A DNA stretch of 64,000 bases from contig JAINUG010000011.1 of the NCBI GenBank assembly GCA_029706075.1, forward strand, positions 4,535,501 to 4,599,500, given 5' to 3'. Position numbers and translations under genes: made by a program. Numbering within the stretch: position 1 is the first letter of the stretch; every line of letters begins with the position of its first letter. This document shows, in pieces, positions 1 through 13,775 of the stretch. This DNA is from Aldrovandia affinis (Eukaryota > Chordata > Actinopteri > Notacanthiformes > Halosauridae). The notes beneath the pieces were generated by a model. The model had not been told where the DNA came from, searched no databases, and saw nothing but the letters and a program-made list of their open reading frames with translations.

Positions 1-1015
1 TATAGTTACTTTATCCCTACCACAGAATGCCTGACTTGGTTTGATTTCTGTTGCGTTGCTTGCCAATTTGTACATGAACTACAATAAAAGTCCATGCAAT
101 ACTAACAGACTTTCCCAGGAACCCACCTCTAAGTTAGTTGTCCCACATTAAATTTGTAGCCGTGTCACAGCTAGTCACAAAGTTGCTGAATCCAAAGTTG
201 CTGAAATTAGGGCTACTCCCTATTCTTCTGCTTTGTTTAATGTGTGCCATATCTCACTAAACGCAGTGAGCTGCCCAGGATAAAGGTCTGTTAATGATTA
301 AATTAATGAATTATCACACAATTAATTAACAGTCATGTTTCTTACATGGATGAAATCACTCGGAGTTACCTATAGTAAATCACACTGGCCTCATTGTTTA
401 AGCAATTATAGAAATGTATGGTTTTGATTGCACCTGGAGAAATATACCCAGTTTGCTGCATTTTCCTGTGTTTTGTTTTCCTTGGAATAACATCCATGCA
501 GGTTTTTGGCCCGTTTTCAGACAATGCTGGTCCCGACCTTGACTAGGCCCAGGAGGCGGGTCCAGTTTCACGGATCCGTGCCAGCTTCATGGTCATACTG
601 ATCATGCTGGGAAACCCCCTAAGGCTCACGATGCACTGAGGATCCTGCACACCTTATATCATTCATCATCTGAAGAGTCGTCCATCATGCTGACAAGACG
701 TTAGCAGTAAGAGACATCAGACGTGTCTTCAGCACATTCCAGGAGCGCTTCTGTGTGTGTGTGTGTGTGGGGGGGAGGGGGCTTTGTGTCCTTACTAGCC
801 ATGAAAGACAAAAATGGCAAAGCTATTTAAAAAATTTTTTTAGCAACATTACTAAACCGAAAAATCAAATGAATTTGAAGTTGTTCCTTAGAGGTGAGTG
901 GGTGCTTGATTTCAGACCCCCTGCAACAAGAGGCCCTGGAATGAAGAGGCCTACATGATCTCAATATGAGCCTGTAAAGCATGTTAAATTGGCTGCCCTG
1001 GTCCAATTAGGCCAA

Positions 1016-1053
<38 letters not shown>

Positions 1054-1233
1054 TTTTGAAATTAATTCAGGTGCAGTACAATACTTTATTTGGAGTCAAT
1101 ATCTTTAGATGCTGCCCTGAATATGAAAAAATAATGAATATACACATCCAATAACCAGCAACTAAATTAATTTAAACTTAAAATAATGTAAAAAAAGTAG
1201 TGTTTGTTTTATGTGTGCATGTGTGCATGTGTG

Positions 1234-1268
<35 letters not shown>

Positions 1269-1637
1269 CAACTATTTTATGAGAAGCTATCAATCGATTT
1301 CCCTCTCCACTGCTTGCTTCCTCCCCTCTCACCATCTCTCTGGAAGTCCCTCGCTCACCTTCTCTTTCTTTCTCTCCCCTCCTCTCTCTGCAGCGCCTGT
1401 TCAGTGCGTCTGAGGTGACCTGGCACTGCAAAGTGAGTGCTGGTTTGTGAGCCAGACAAAGGAGAGGGACATTAATCCAGGGCAAGAAAATCCACCGTCT
1501 GCACATCACCCTCGGTTCTGTTCTGTTGTACTGCATTGTGTGGAGGCTCTTTGATGAAGCCTCTTCTAGAACAGACACATTACCTGTCCTTAACCTTTTA
1601 ATTTTTTGAAGTGCACAAATAATTCCCTCCCAGATCA
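1..1637. other. Intergenic sequence, no gene seen
   Basis: No convincing coding exon on either strand. It contains a short GA tract (about 1021-1047) and a GT tract (about 1236-1267). The open frames over the GT tract translate to alternating Cys/Val or Thr/His and are repeat artefacts. Confidence 0.6.
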
Positions 1638-1856
1638 GGGCTAAACAGCCCTACAAACACAAAATATACAGAAACAGGGTTGAGTTGCCCTACAGAAACT
1701 ATCACTCTCCAGAAAATGGGTTAAGTAGCTCTACAGACATTGTGAGCGTCCCAGTCCAGGGTTAAGTAGCCCTGAAGATAATGTGGCCCTCCCTGTCCAA
1801 GGTTAAGTAGCCCTAAAAACACTGTGGCTCTCTAGGACTGGGGTTGAGTTGCCCTT
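1638..1856. repeat. 41-bp minisatellite, about 6 degenerate copies
   Basis: The core GGGTTAAGTAGCCCTA recurs, with variation, at about 1638, 1677, 1718, 1759, 1800 and 1842, a spacing of 39-42 bp. The sequence between cores (CACTGTGG..CTC..GTCCA type) is also partly shared, which marks a decayed tandem array rather than a dispersed motif. Confidence 0.75.
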
Positions 1857-3827
1857 TGGAATAAGGAATGGATAAGGGTGTCAGCTAAGTAAATAAATTA
1901 GTATGGAGATCTGCCAAGAATAATTTTCAGAAAATCTGTTTTGTTTGTATAGGGGCCTTCCTAGGAGGAAATGTCACAGAGCACATTGGAAGGAAACAAC
2001 CATAAGAAGTTTATTTTTATCACAGTCATCACAAGCCTTCTATACATACAGCAACTGATCGTTAACATTTTGCTCAGTGGCTCATAGCGTATATATGATA
2101 TCCTTTTGGGAGTGTTTTTTGCACAATCCGCGGGCGTATGAACAAGACTCTCATATATGTACAGTTGTACACAAATGCACAGGGAAAGATACAATTATGC
2201 AAATCAGAACAGAAATACACATTGGGGTACTCACACACTTGCACATTATTCAAAACAATATCAGAAGAATTGTTTCCTACACAAAGTTCAGGTAGAAAAT
2301 GTATAGTGTCTCAGCCGGTTAAAGAGATCAACGCTAAACCAGGAATATATCTGTACAAATCACGAGGGCACGTGCAACAGGTTTAATTTGAATGTCTCAA
2401 TACAGATCCACTGTACGGTAATTTTTATCAGCTTACCAGATACCCTCATCTAGGATGACTAATTACATCATGACACATTTTCCATAGTTTGTTGTATTTT
2501 TTTCCTTGGGTTAAGCACCCTGCAACATTCTGAGTTGTGGTCTAGTTCTCCACCTACTGCACCTCACTGCTGCCCAGGATTCTGTATGAAGTGAAATGAG
2601 GGCAGGTTTGATTTCTGGGTAGGACACTGTACTGTACCCCTGAGCATAGTACTGTAATCCGAACTACTTCAGTAAATATCCAGATGTGATAAATTGATAA
2701 TATGTAATAATGTAAGATATGCAGTTTGGCCTGGATATGGCAGCCTGCTCAGCAAATACATGAAGCATTTCTTACTTAATCATATCCAGAATTATATGGT
2801 TATGAGTATGACTCATTTTAATCATAATCATATGATTTCACATTCTTAATTCTAATCCTATTCATAATCATATTCAGCCTGATCAAATTCACGATCAGAA
2901 TGATACGATTTTTAATATAGAGTAACTGACACAGGGCACATATTTTTCACAGTCAACATGGAAATCACTTTTTGATAAAAAATCTGTGTTTCTGGCTCAC
3001 TAAATGGAAATGTACTGCACTGCACTTAATCACTGCATCCACACCTGTTTCCACCGGTGACAGCTGAATCTGCATTTTCAAAAATAAAGTTGGAATAAAA
3101 TTACACAAACAAGACAGCAAGAACAGATTGTCCCAAGCTTACAATATTTCAGCAATAAACAAAGACCAAAAATGTAAGAAGGAATGCTGCAATGATGCAC
3201 CTCTAAAAAATGATGTTTAATATGACAACACTTCTTGTGTGAAATGTGACAATTTCCTGGCATTGCTGCTTTTAAATGAAGTGCAGGTAGTCACACTCAA
3301 TTGAAGAAGATGGAAAGCACACTTTCTCACCAGTACATATGTAGGGGCATTTTAAGTATAAAGGTCATAAAAAATTACTGTTCTTGGTGCCTGTTTACAT
3401 GTTCACATAAATGTTTTCATCAATGGCCACCTCTAATTTCTCCAGGGTACTGTTTGGAATTAACCCACTGTCTGAGACTTTCTATTTAAGGAAATCTAGA
3501 CACTCAAGTGTGACACTTAAATATGCCCTAGTGATTTAATTTTGATGTTGAAACAGAGCACGGAAATCATTATTTGGAATATGTCTGTCTGAGTACTGTA
3601 TGTTTAAAAAAGGGCATTTTGGGTAAATTCTACATTTTTGGGAAATTATATCTGCAATGTATTATATACAGTGGTTTTTTCCAACAGACTTCCTGTGTAG
3701 GAAATTATTTCAGGGGAAATGTTATTTTAATTGTGGAAAGAGTAATGAGAGAAAGAATATTGGTGAAGTAATTACTTTTGACAGGTGAGAGGTTTTCATG
3801 ATCAGACAGGTAGTGAATAAAAATGGA
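1857..3827. other. Intergenic sequence, no gene seen
   Basis: AT-rich. Only short open frames occur, without recognisable domains or splice-bounded conserved peptides. Around 2760-2900 there are loose repeats of an ATCATAT-type motif. Confidence 0.5.
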
Positions 3828-4080
3828 TAGGGTGTTGGACCACCATGTGTGGGAGTACAGCTGGTTTGCGCTGCTGTCTACTATCTGCAGGAGGACTCTC
3901 CCCTCCTTCCTCTCCCTACTCTTTCACAAGAAAGTCAATCAACTCACACCTGGTGAAAATCACTCAGTACCATTAAATAACGATTGAAAAACAATTAACT
4001 TTCCCTCTAAGGGTATGATTGCAACCAAAACATTTCATGGAAAATGAGCCCCACACCATTATGGGACCACCTGAACCCTT
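3828..4080. mobile_element. Possible Tc1-like transposon remnant
   Basis: The phrase TAGGGTGTTGGACCACCAT at about 3829 resembles the sub-terminal sequence common in fish Tc1-like elements. A later CCCACACCATTATGGGACC stretch (about 4050) also recalls that group. No open transposase frame or terminal repeats survive. This is an attribution from memory of the family. Confidence 0.3.
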
Positions 4081-4707
4081 CACTGTTGGAACGCTGTTGT
4101 GTTTCCATTTTTTTCCTTGCCCCTATGTTGTCCAAGGTTGTTTTACGTTTTTATCATCCATTTTGTCTTGTGTAGGCTAAGCCTATACTGAAGGCAGAGA
4201 AGAAGATGCTGAGCAACCAATCAGAGATTACTTTAAAACAAAGAATATAGTAGAGCATCAACCTGAAGTGAAAGAATACTCTTTTCCAGAAGATCTGTTG
4301 TAAGGGCAATGAAAAATATCCTGTTTTTCCATTTTATATAATCTTGGTCCTCCAGTAATTGATTCTGCACATGGCAGCAATGCACATTTCCAGGAAGATC
4401 TACAATGCCCCAGTCTGCAGATATAGCTCCTCACTTCCTCTTACATGGGTTGCAATGGCTTTGAAACAATGACCCTAACCCTGTGGCTAAGTGGACAGAG
4501 TGTACATCACCATGTAATGCCATTCCCTCTTCCTCTACAGTGCATCAAGCTGCCCACTGGTCAGGGCAAATTTTCATTTTAGTACCATTCAGGACTGAGA
4601 TATTACATCTATCCATGCTGTTCTGATAGGTACTTAAACCGAATCTGCATGAAAATGACAAAATGCATAACCCAGGAAGGAAGGGTTGATTTTTAAAACA
4701 TGTTTAA
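4081..4707. other. Intergenic sequence, no gene seen
   Basis: Nothing recognisable. Open frames are short and lack splice-bounded conserved peptides. Confidence 0.5.
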
Positions 4708-5123
4708 AAGGATTGATTTTCTTTTCTTTTTTTCCCCCTCCAATTTCCCCCTTTTTTTCTCCTAATTTTTGTGGCCAATTGTACCCTCTATTGATTAAAT
4801 TTCCCTCCCCCCACCAAACCGCCCACTACAAATTCGGAACCAGCCACTACCCTGGGCACCAGCAGACAATGGCAGCAAACCACCTCTTTCGCGATGTCTA
4901 GCCTTTTCTTGTGATTCCGACTCATACCCCAGGGAAGCTTTCTGTGCTTATGGTGAGCTTGTGCCAGCTTCCCTCCCCCCTCCCTGGGGCAGACAGTCAA
5001 TTTCCGTCCCCTAGCAGTACTCCCGGCCAGAGCCGGACTGACGCAGCTGGGGAATCGCAGTGGGAAACCTGCAAGCGAGTGCCTTTACCATTGCGGCACT
5101 CGGGGGCAAGGATTGATTTTCTT
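4708..5123 (-). mobile_element. tRNA-derived SINE with 16-bp target-site duplication
   Basis: The insert (4724-5107) is flanked by perfect direct repeats AAGGATTGATTTTCTT at 4708-4723 and 5108-5123. The left end is a pyrimidine-rich, poly(T)-like stretch, that is, a reversed A-tail. The right end, read on the minus strand, begins with a tRNA-like head (GTGCCGCAATGGTAAAGG type). The perfect duplication shows insertion by target-primed reverse transcription. The body resembles the other SINEs here at 11635-11975 and 41249-41578. Confidence 0.8.
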
Positions 5124-6419
5124 CAGATATGCTTTCATTTTGAGTAGGAGACAAAGACAAATTGAATTACCACTAAGTATCTCTAGCCAAGTGTTGGACT
5201 TCCAGATTCTGGTTGAGCACATTTTTATTTTGCGTTGTGTTGAATATAATAACAAAGGCTTTTCCTCAATCAGGCTCAACTTATGGTCCCTTGGAATGTT
5301 TTTTCACAAAGCACAAAGACTTAATGAAACAAATGCATAACTACAGAGCAATGCAGAACCCACCCCACTATCCACTTTATTGGTATACCACATGTACTTT
5401 GAATCTCCAGTATTCTTAGTAGTGCAAAAGATGTCTTTAGGATCTTGGCAAGATGAGTCCAGTGATCTCCTTTTCACGTCCAACTACCTTATTAAATTAA
5501 CTGGTCAGATCCTGACAGCCCTGATAGTAGGAGTCAATTTGGCTTGATATACATTTAGGATCATTTGTCGCTCACAAAGTACACAAATTATTAAAACAAT
5601 TATGAACAGGGCATGGCTAATGACTTTAAGGCACTGTTACATTTTCCTCATATATGGTTTAAATTGCAAATTGCTGGTGATGAAATTAATTTTTACCCAA
5701 TTATGTAATTCTCACAACTACTAAAAATGTTAAGGAGACAAAAAGTAACAAATCTCATTCTGGATCGAGTTAAATGCACTGGAGTTCCCCTTGGATTGAA
5801 GTGCAGAAAAAGGAAAGAGCTACAAGATTAAACTATGACACATAATGAGAAGTAAAATTGAACTTGTAGTACTGTTATTATTATCAATAATAAGAATTAT
5901 TATTATTATTGCATTGATACCTGTTTGGTACAATACAATTAAACATTAATAACAATGGGCAGACTATAGCTATTATTCACCAAAATGGATGCCTTGTTCA
6001 TCACCTCTTTCAAAGCTACAGTATCAGTAATTGTAATTGAATAAATAATTTCTTGTATACCTGAAACTGTAGGCCTGCTTATTTCAGAGGTATATTTGTT
6101 TTTAAGTTTAAGTTGATTTGGTGTCTCAGACTCAAACCCTGCTTCATGTGGGGGTCATTAGGAGAACCTCACATAAATCAATACAAATAAACCAAACATG
6201 CTTCTGTGTCTGTGAATTATATAATCTACAGCGGCAACCCGGATTCTCTGTCTGGGGACAATTAACCTTAGTAACGTTACAATCACCACACCACTAGCTA
6301 ATATTATAATGCTACCTAATGAATTTCGTCTTGTCTGCGCATTATAATTAGAGGAAGTAGGAGAGAGAAATGCTCCTTTCAACAGCTGTTTTTTGAGTAT
6401 TCCCAATAATACATAGTAT
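5124..6419. other. AT-rich intergenic sequence, no gene seen
   Basis: Contains a short ATT-rich stretch near 5880-5910 and no recognisable exon or mobile element. Confidence 0.5.
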
Positions 6420-7330
6420 GAGTAGCAATGTGTTGTTGACGGCTGCCGTTTACTGTTTACAAAAGTTACATGGGGTTAACTGACTTCTATATTTGATTCA
6501 CGCAGGGATTAAAGGACAACTATTATCTGCGAGTACCCAAAAATAACCGCTGTTCGATGAGTAACCGTTTTTAATGTGTCAGGTGGTCTACTCTTCTCCC
6601 CTCCACATTGCAGGCGTGTTGGAGGGACCTCTACAGTTATTCCCCACGAAGGGCGTCTTGAAACCGCCTGTACTGAATAGCATTTGCTGTTCCGTGATCT
6701 CCCCTCCGCGTATGGTATCCCGGAAGTTCACCGGTAAGAAACGAGGTTTGCGGAACGTTTTGTATCCTTGTGAAAGTTGTGTCAATAAGCTGTCTGAATG
6801 TGTCGCGGGCGAGTCTGCTTGCTTTATTAGCACGGGGCATACGAAATGTACTAATGGAGCTTTACATGCTAGCAACCGGGACATTCACTTTGGGCTGAAA
6901 TGTTACATACATTTATACAGCTCAAGTTTGTGTTTTATTTACCTCACCAGTTAGCTACAGTATGCTAGCCCAGTGTGGTCCATATTTAAGATTTAAAAAT
7001 GTTCTAGTATGTCAACCCGTTGATTTTGTGGCCGGCCAGTCCGTGGTCATTCTCGCTTGCATAACGTTAGCTGTGCTTTTACGAAAGGAAGCAGCCAGCT
7101 AGGTCACTGCAGGAAGAAGTGTGGTTTGGTGTTGTCAGTACAGTGAGATTTAGCTGGAGAGCAACAGAGGGCCGTTTTGAGGTTACGCGCCACCTAAAAC
7201 AAGAAATAACCGCGCCAGGTTTTTCAGCAGCTAACGTTTTGGTCTCGGGCATTTATATGTGATATATATGTGAAGGGGCTTAAACAGGGGCATAACGTTG
7301 CCAGTTCGGATCAGTAATGGCAATACAGCC
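6420..7330 (+). promoter_or_regulatory. CpG-rich region, candidate atg10 promoter and 5' UTR exon
   Basis: CpG dinucleotides are dense here (GTCGCGGGCG, GGCCGGCC, TTACGCGCC and others) and scarce on both sides. An ETS-family consensus CCGGAAGT lies at 6720-6727, and a strong splice donor CCG|GTAAGA begins at 6734. The atg10 ATG sits directly after a splice acceptor at 20288, so an upstream non-coding exon is required. This is the most CpG-rich place before it and on the right side. Assignment to atg10 is inference; the weaker CpG cluster at 17340-17660 is the alternative. The 126- and 98-residue open frames here resemble no protein I know. Confidence 0.45.
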
Positions 7331-8744
7331 ATGTAGCTAGCTATGGAGTAGTCTTGCGTTCTTCCTCCCTCCTCCCCCATGTTGATGCACGCTTACACAG
7401 TGGAATTTCTTGTGAGATTGCTGACACAGCAACCACTCCTGTTTGGATTAAATTTAACTAGCTTGTACTCTCGCTTCACTTAACGTTGTTCGTCAAGAGG
7501 TGCTGTACCATAGAAACGTCCAAAATGCCATTTGTATTTTGATAGGGTGCATGCTAACTGCTAGGAGTAGAGGTTGTTCATTACATTAGCAAAAGGGAAA
7601 CATTTGACTGCACAATGACATAATTTGCACTGCCATATATACATATTTGAAGCTAATTTCTGGATGCAAAGTTGGTTTTTACAGTTTTATATTTACCATC
7701 CACAGCTCCCCAAACATGTTGTTTGAGAATGAGTATGATTTTCCAGTTCTAAGTATACCAGACCTCCTTTGTAGTAAAATCAGCAGAAATGGCATGTTTG
7801 TCACAAAGCTTTGTGAGTAGGGGTTGTGGGGTAGCTTGTTGTACTAAAGCACAGGTTTTAAGTGTAGCGACAGGCCCCACAGAAGCTGACCTTGCTAATG
7901 CAGACTGTGGCAGGCATACCATATTGTGCATAACTGGCAGCAGTGTCACTCAGGGAGGGAGGGTTTCGATTGGTGGGAATGTTCCATCTCATGGGCAATA
8001 GCAGCTCCTCTTGTCAATTTGTGCCTGCAGCCTGCATATGCCAGCTGGGCATTAAGTTTACTCCTCATATGAATTGACTGCACAGCTCAGCTCCTGAGTG
8101 TGACAAGAAGCACTTCAGAGGAGAACTCGTGCTTGCCTACAAACTCAAGAGTTGACAGAGGACGTTAATGATGGTACTGGCTTTGGAATATGATTGGGCA
8201 TTGCTAATTGCTAGAAAATAAAAGTTGAGGATAAAAATAGGTTAAACAGAACCTTTGCGAGTAGAGGCATTAAAGGTTGAAGCACAGGATACATTTACAA
8301 CTCATAGCCTTATATCCTTATTCTCATTATTATCGCAGTAGTCCGTAACATCTTTTGGGCCAGCATGTGAGGGAACATAGACATTGTGACTATAGATTCT
8401 TTCACTACCACCGTTGTAAAAATGTATGAAAAGACAGGCAAATTTAACATAAAAGGCCAGGTGGACCAGTGTATTGATTTGACTGGCAGGCGTTTCAGTA
8501 TTCCCATCGGAGAATCTGAGAACCGTTTGCCTCCACCATCAGGACACTTCTACTGTGGGGTCCACTCTCGGGCCAGGAAATGACATAATTCCACCTGATG
8601 TTTCCCCAGTAAACAGAACTAGTTTAATGTGCTCTTTGTTTGTGTTGTAGCTGGCTGCGCTCTTAGAAAAATATTTGTTCACTTTAAACGAACTAAGTTA
8701 CCAGATGAACAGACATAAAAAAAAACCCCACAGTAAATAATGTA
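7331..8744. other. Probable atg10 intron sequence, nothing recognised
   Basis: No exon with conserved content. Around 8185-8235 a TTGGAATATGATTGGGCATT phrase loosely resembles the tail of the SINEs at 15.5 kb, but it is too short to call. Confidence 0.45.
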
Positions 8745-9757
<1,013 letters not shown>

Positions 9758-9766
<9 letters not shown>

Positions 9767-10539
9767 GCTTTGTTATGTATGGCCACACTGAAATTTCCTT
9801 AAACCATCTGAATAGTGTTCGAAGTTCGAAGAAAAACTGTAGAGCAGTTGCTGGGTTAACTATCACATAAAATCATGTTGGATGGTAATGATTGGAAACA
9901 TCAGGTATGTTAGGTACATTTGGAACTATTTGGAAACTTCCTACTACCCATGAAGTCCCCCGGTCACATTTGTGAGTGACAAAAGCCTACAAGAGCATGC
10001 GTACAACCTCTGTCCATTTGTTAATACATCCATGGGAATCATAGTATGCCTTTAAAGCAAATCGTACAATCGTGGGGTGTGATAAAGAAACGTTTTTGGA
10101 AAATTGTCTTTTTTTCTTATATGCAAAGCCGTCAACTTGCATATCTTTTTTTTTTGGATTTTTTTTTGATACCCAGAGTAAGACTTGGGACAGTTATTAG
10201 GTATTTCTGTATTTTTATATGCACCAGTAAAGTATAACTTCTGTGTACACAGGCAAAGCAAAAAAAAAAATGCATTGTGTGAATTGGTTTTGATATATAG
10301 TATTTACCTCTCATCATAAGTGGACCTGTCAACAATAGTGAGGGGGGCACACATACCTTCTAAGCAGATGAAAACAGTGTAAAATCAATGTATTGCAATG
10401 GTGAAAGTATTTAAAAGGTTTTTGGTCAAATGAATTACGATCACCCCAGTAGAAACACAATCAAAATGGGAACAGCATCAATAAAGCCCAGAGTTTAGTA
10501 ACCATATGCAAAGTCATAATTTGCTTTTCACCTCTTACA
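9758..10539. other. Probable atg10 intron sequence, nothing recognised
   Basis: AT-rich, with poly(T)/poly(A) runs near 10146-10168 and 10259-10270. No conserved exon. Confidence 0.45.
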
Positions 10540-11065
10540 CAGAAACATGGCACAACTGAAATGTATGCTGATGACACAGCCGTCTCCAAAGCAGAAAAGT
10601 CTACAAGTAGACACAGCACTACAAGCTGACTTTACCAGCATATCACAGTGGATTTATGCAAATAATTTGGTCTTGAGTACCCTCAAAATGAAATGCATGA
10701 TATTGAGCACTGGTTGGTGACTCATGAGCCTACCAGATGGTTCGCTGTCCTTGAATCTGGGGAGGGTTAAGTTAGAACAGGTGACTCAGGCTGTGTTGCT
10801 GGGTGCACACATTGACCCCCATCTTACCTGTTACATACACATTGAACACCTGATAAGCAAACAGTCAAGGAATCTGGCAATGATTAGAAGGTTTGCCAAA
10901 TGTATGCCTTCTGACAGCCTACAGAGTTTTATCCAAATTCTTATATTAAGTGTTGTAGCTGAGTATCGCTCACTGATCTGGTCACTTCTGGATCCAACAT
11001 TGTGTCGCGGGGGTACATTTTGTGATCCTGCGCAGGCAAACAGAATATGGCCTGGCCTAACCTAA
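10540..11065 (+). pseudogene. Non-LTR retrotransposon reverse-transcriptase fragment
   Basis: The plus strand reads EMYADDTAV around 10558-10586, containing the YADD catalytic box of a LINE reverse transcriptase. Broken frames follow. The 113-codon frame from 10724 (SLNLGRVKLEQVTQAVLLGA and onward) matches the usual region after the RT palm, with the LLGxHID-type motif. Frames change and stops occur, and neither the 5' ORF nor a 3' tail is identifiable. Clade is not certain, probably a jockey-superfamily LINE. Confidence 0.65.
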
Positions 11066-11615
11066 AGGCTCATAAATAAACATGGTGCCTTCACTGACAG
11101 GTGTATTACTCCTTGAATGAAACTAGGGCAGTTAGGCATGTAAATTAGGTGCCAGCCTAGTCCATATTGGATTAGCACACCAAATTTACATGCATATGTC
11201 ACACACCACAATTTTGGGTTTCTACCTATGACCTAGAAATGTAGGCCCACCAGATTAAAAACAGGTTACGATTGGCCTCATCACATGGTAGCAATATTCT
11301 TTGCCTGAGCATATTATGTCTCTCCAAATATCAGGTCAAATATCAACCCCATCTTGCTATAAACCAAGCTGTTCTCCCCAGGGCCGTGTCACCACGACAC
11401 TAATCATGAGAGAATAATTCTAACCTTTTTTTGTATGTGAGATATTTTGTAGTAGTAAGTGACCCAAAACTATATAAAAAAATAAAATAAAAAAAAGGTC
11501 TGAACCTGGCTTGCTCTGGGCCTTACCCCAAATTATAATTAATCATGCATGGGCTAAATAAGGAGGCTAACCTTCCCCCTCCAAACACTTAAAATGTGAC
11601 TTGTAACATAATAAA
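11066..11615. other. Probable atg10 intron sequence, nothing recognised
   Basis: No exon, mobile-element terminus or tandem repeat supported. Confidence 0.45.
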
Positions 11616-11994
11616 ACAGCTCTTAATTTTAATTATTATTATTATTTTTCAGATTTTATCCAGTTTTTCTCCCAATTTTACACCCGCTATTTTCAGGTCA
11701 ATCCCTCCCTCATAGTTCGCTGATGTAGCCCTGTGACTGGCAGTGACAAAGGCAAAGTATCGTCTCCTCCAAGACGGCACTTGCCAAGCTGTCGACCGTA
11801 ACTCCGGCACCCCAGAGCCATTCCTGTGCGCAGCAAAAATTGCAAAGCAAAGCCAATTGCCGCCCTCGGTGGCACTCCCGGCCAGAGCTGACTCTGGCGC
11901 GGCCAGGGAATTGAACCCCGTTTGCCGTGGCCAATGTTGGACGTTGTGTCAGACCACTAGACCACGCGGGAGGCCACAGCTCTTCATTTTAATT
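11616..11994 (-). mobile_element. tRNA-derived SINE with 19-bp target-site duplication
   Basis: The insert (11635-11975) lies between direct repeats ACAGCTCTT(A/C)ATTTTAATT at 11616-11634 and 11976-11994, with one mismatch. The left end is an (ATT)n/poly(T) reversed tail followed by TTTTCTCCCAATTTT. The right end, on the minus strand, starts with a tRNA-like head (GGCCTCCCGCGTGGTCTAGT). It carries a B-box-like GGTTCAATTCC (complement of 11907-11917). Same general family as the SINE at 41249. Confidence 0.85.
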
Positions 11995-12996
11995 GAATTG
12001 TGAGTTGTATATTTAGATGAAGGTTGATACACCAGATTGCCCTGTCTATGAACAAATTTGGTATCCTGTGTAGTAATTATTGTATTAAATCAAATGGTGG
12101 GTGAGTGCTGAACTTTAAACAAGGGCATTTGACTGTTAAGGCTACTGGATTCAGTGAATATACGTTTTTAATTCAAATTCTCACTGACAATTAGGAAGCT
12201 CCAAATTATGCAAAATGGTTGGCTTGTATTGCGATGCCCATCTTGATGCCCCAACATTGCACATGCACAAGGATAAAGAATTGGTGGATGTAAGACCACT
12301 TTGTCTTCTTAATGAAATCATTGAGTCCAAGGAAACCTACACGTTTACACAACAAGGCACCAACAAAATACATAATTATACAGCTAGATATGCAGAGTCC
12401 AGGCGGAACTTCCATTTGCCAAAATCAAAAACTAACTCAGGAAAATGCGCATTTACCCATCATGCTGTAAATCTGAGGCAGGGCACATCGGGGGAAGCAC
12501 ATCAACGACAGGCTCATTTTTAAGAGACAGATTGAGTGCTTGAATAAATGCTTGGAAACATTTGCAAGTAGCCAGTTGTCAATGTGGATTTTTGGCTATA
12601 TTTGTGCATGAACACTGGAATAATATTTCACTTGAACTAATGGGTTTATAAATAAACAAATGGCATAGTACTACCCTGTAGGCTACTATATTATAATATA
12701 TGTACAATATTACAGATATGATATCCACCACAATCAATCCAGCATGTAGCCTAACTGACACCCAATAGGCTTATAGTGGTAATTTATATGACAAAAGTAA
12801 ATGTAACTTTTGAATTACACATCAATTCAGCTATGATAGTGACATAACTGAAAACCCATTGTACCAAAAGAGGGCTTACATTGAATAGATCACATTGAAC
12901 CTACCAATTGTTATTAAATGGGGTTTCCTTTGATAATAGAATAATTTAATTAAACTTTTGGCCTACATTTAATTTGATCCCATAGACTTCACTTTT
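11995..12996. other. Probable atg10 intron sequence, nothing recognised
   Basis: A 102-codon open frame (12215-12523) has no similarity that I recognise and lacks clear splice borders. I do not call it a gene. Confidence 0.4.
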
Positions 12997-13283
12997 CAAC
13001 CGGGTTCAAATCATAGCTGGGGCCTTTCTGTGTGGAGTTTCCATGTTCTCCCCATGTCCACATGGGTTTCCTCCCACAGTCCAAAGACATGCACGTTAGG
13101 CTAATTGGAGAGTCTGAATTGCCTGTAGGTATGAATGTGTGAGTGAATGGTTTATGTGCCCTGTGATGGATTGGCGACCTGTCCAGGATGTATTCCTGCC
13201 TCTCAACCAATGCAGGCTCCAGCCCCCCCGCAACCCTGACCAGGAATAAGCGGGTTAGATAATGAATGAATGAATGAATGGAA
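12997..13283 (+). mobile_element. Dispersed fish retroposon (SINE or LINE 3' segment)
   Basis: Contains a B-box-like GGTTCAAATC at about 13003, then CTGTGTGGAGTTTCCATG and TTTCCTCCCACAGTCC, and GGATTGGCGACCTGTCC near 13169. It ends in a GAAT microsatellite tail (13262-13281). These phrases belong to a very widespread fish retroposon whose exact family name I cannot fix. The tail of short tandem units fits retrotransposition. Confidence 0.7.
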
Positions 13284-13682
13284 TCACTAATGTGGTAACC
13301 TGGGTTTTACTGCAATGGATATATCCTCAGCTATTACCTCAGTTCCCAAACAGGCCTAAACAGTGACAGAATCCACATCATTACCCATAATGCCTGTCGC
13401 CCCATGCATATTCTGGTTATGACGGGTTTTGTGTAATGTAATAAACTTTCCATTTATTCATTGCTGTAATGTAAAGGTCAGAACAACATTAATAACATAA
13501 ATAACTTCTTTGCTTAATGAAACATACCATCCATTAAAAAATAATTTCCATTTGTGTACTAAATTATGTTTTGTATATGATTAATCAACAGACACAGAAA
13601 CAAGAACATTGCCTCCATTACAGGGCATATAGAATTGAAATATAAATAGTAAAAGGAAAAGGTTAGTGAAATATGTATTAAT

Positions 13683-13775
13683 ATATGAGTAATGTTTTCA
13701 GATGATCTTTAATGGACTGTTTGAATTAATATACCAGTAATGTTGTTTTCAGATTATCTTTAATGGACTGTTTGT
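13683..13775. repeat. Local direct duplication, about 45 bp
   Basis: The block AGTAATGTT..TTTCAGAT(G/T)ATCTTTAATGGACTGTTTG occurs twice in tandem, starting at about 13688 and 13735. It differs by a few bases and a short insertion. Confidence 0.65.

Noticed and set aside
6574-6954. A 126-codon frame in the CpG-rich region, and its 98-codon minus-strand shadow
   Set aside because: GC-rich sequence often leaves long open frames. Neither peptide resembles a known family, and a splice donor interrupts the plus frame at 6734.
12215-12523. A 102-codon plus-strand open frame
   Set aside because: No recognisable domain, no clear splice borders and no supporting context.
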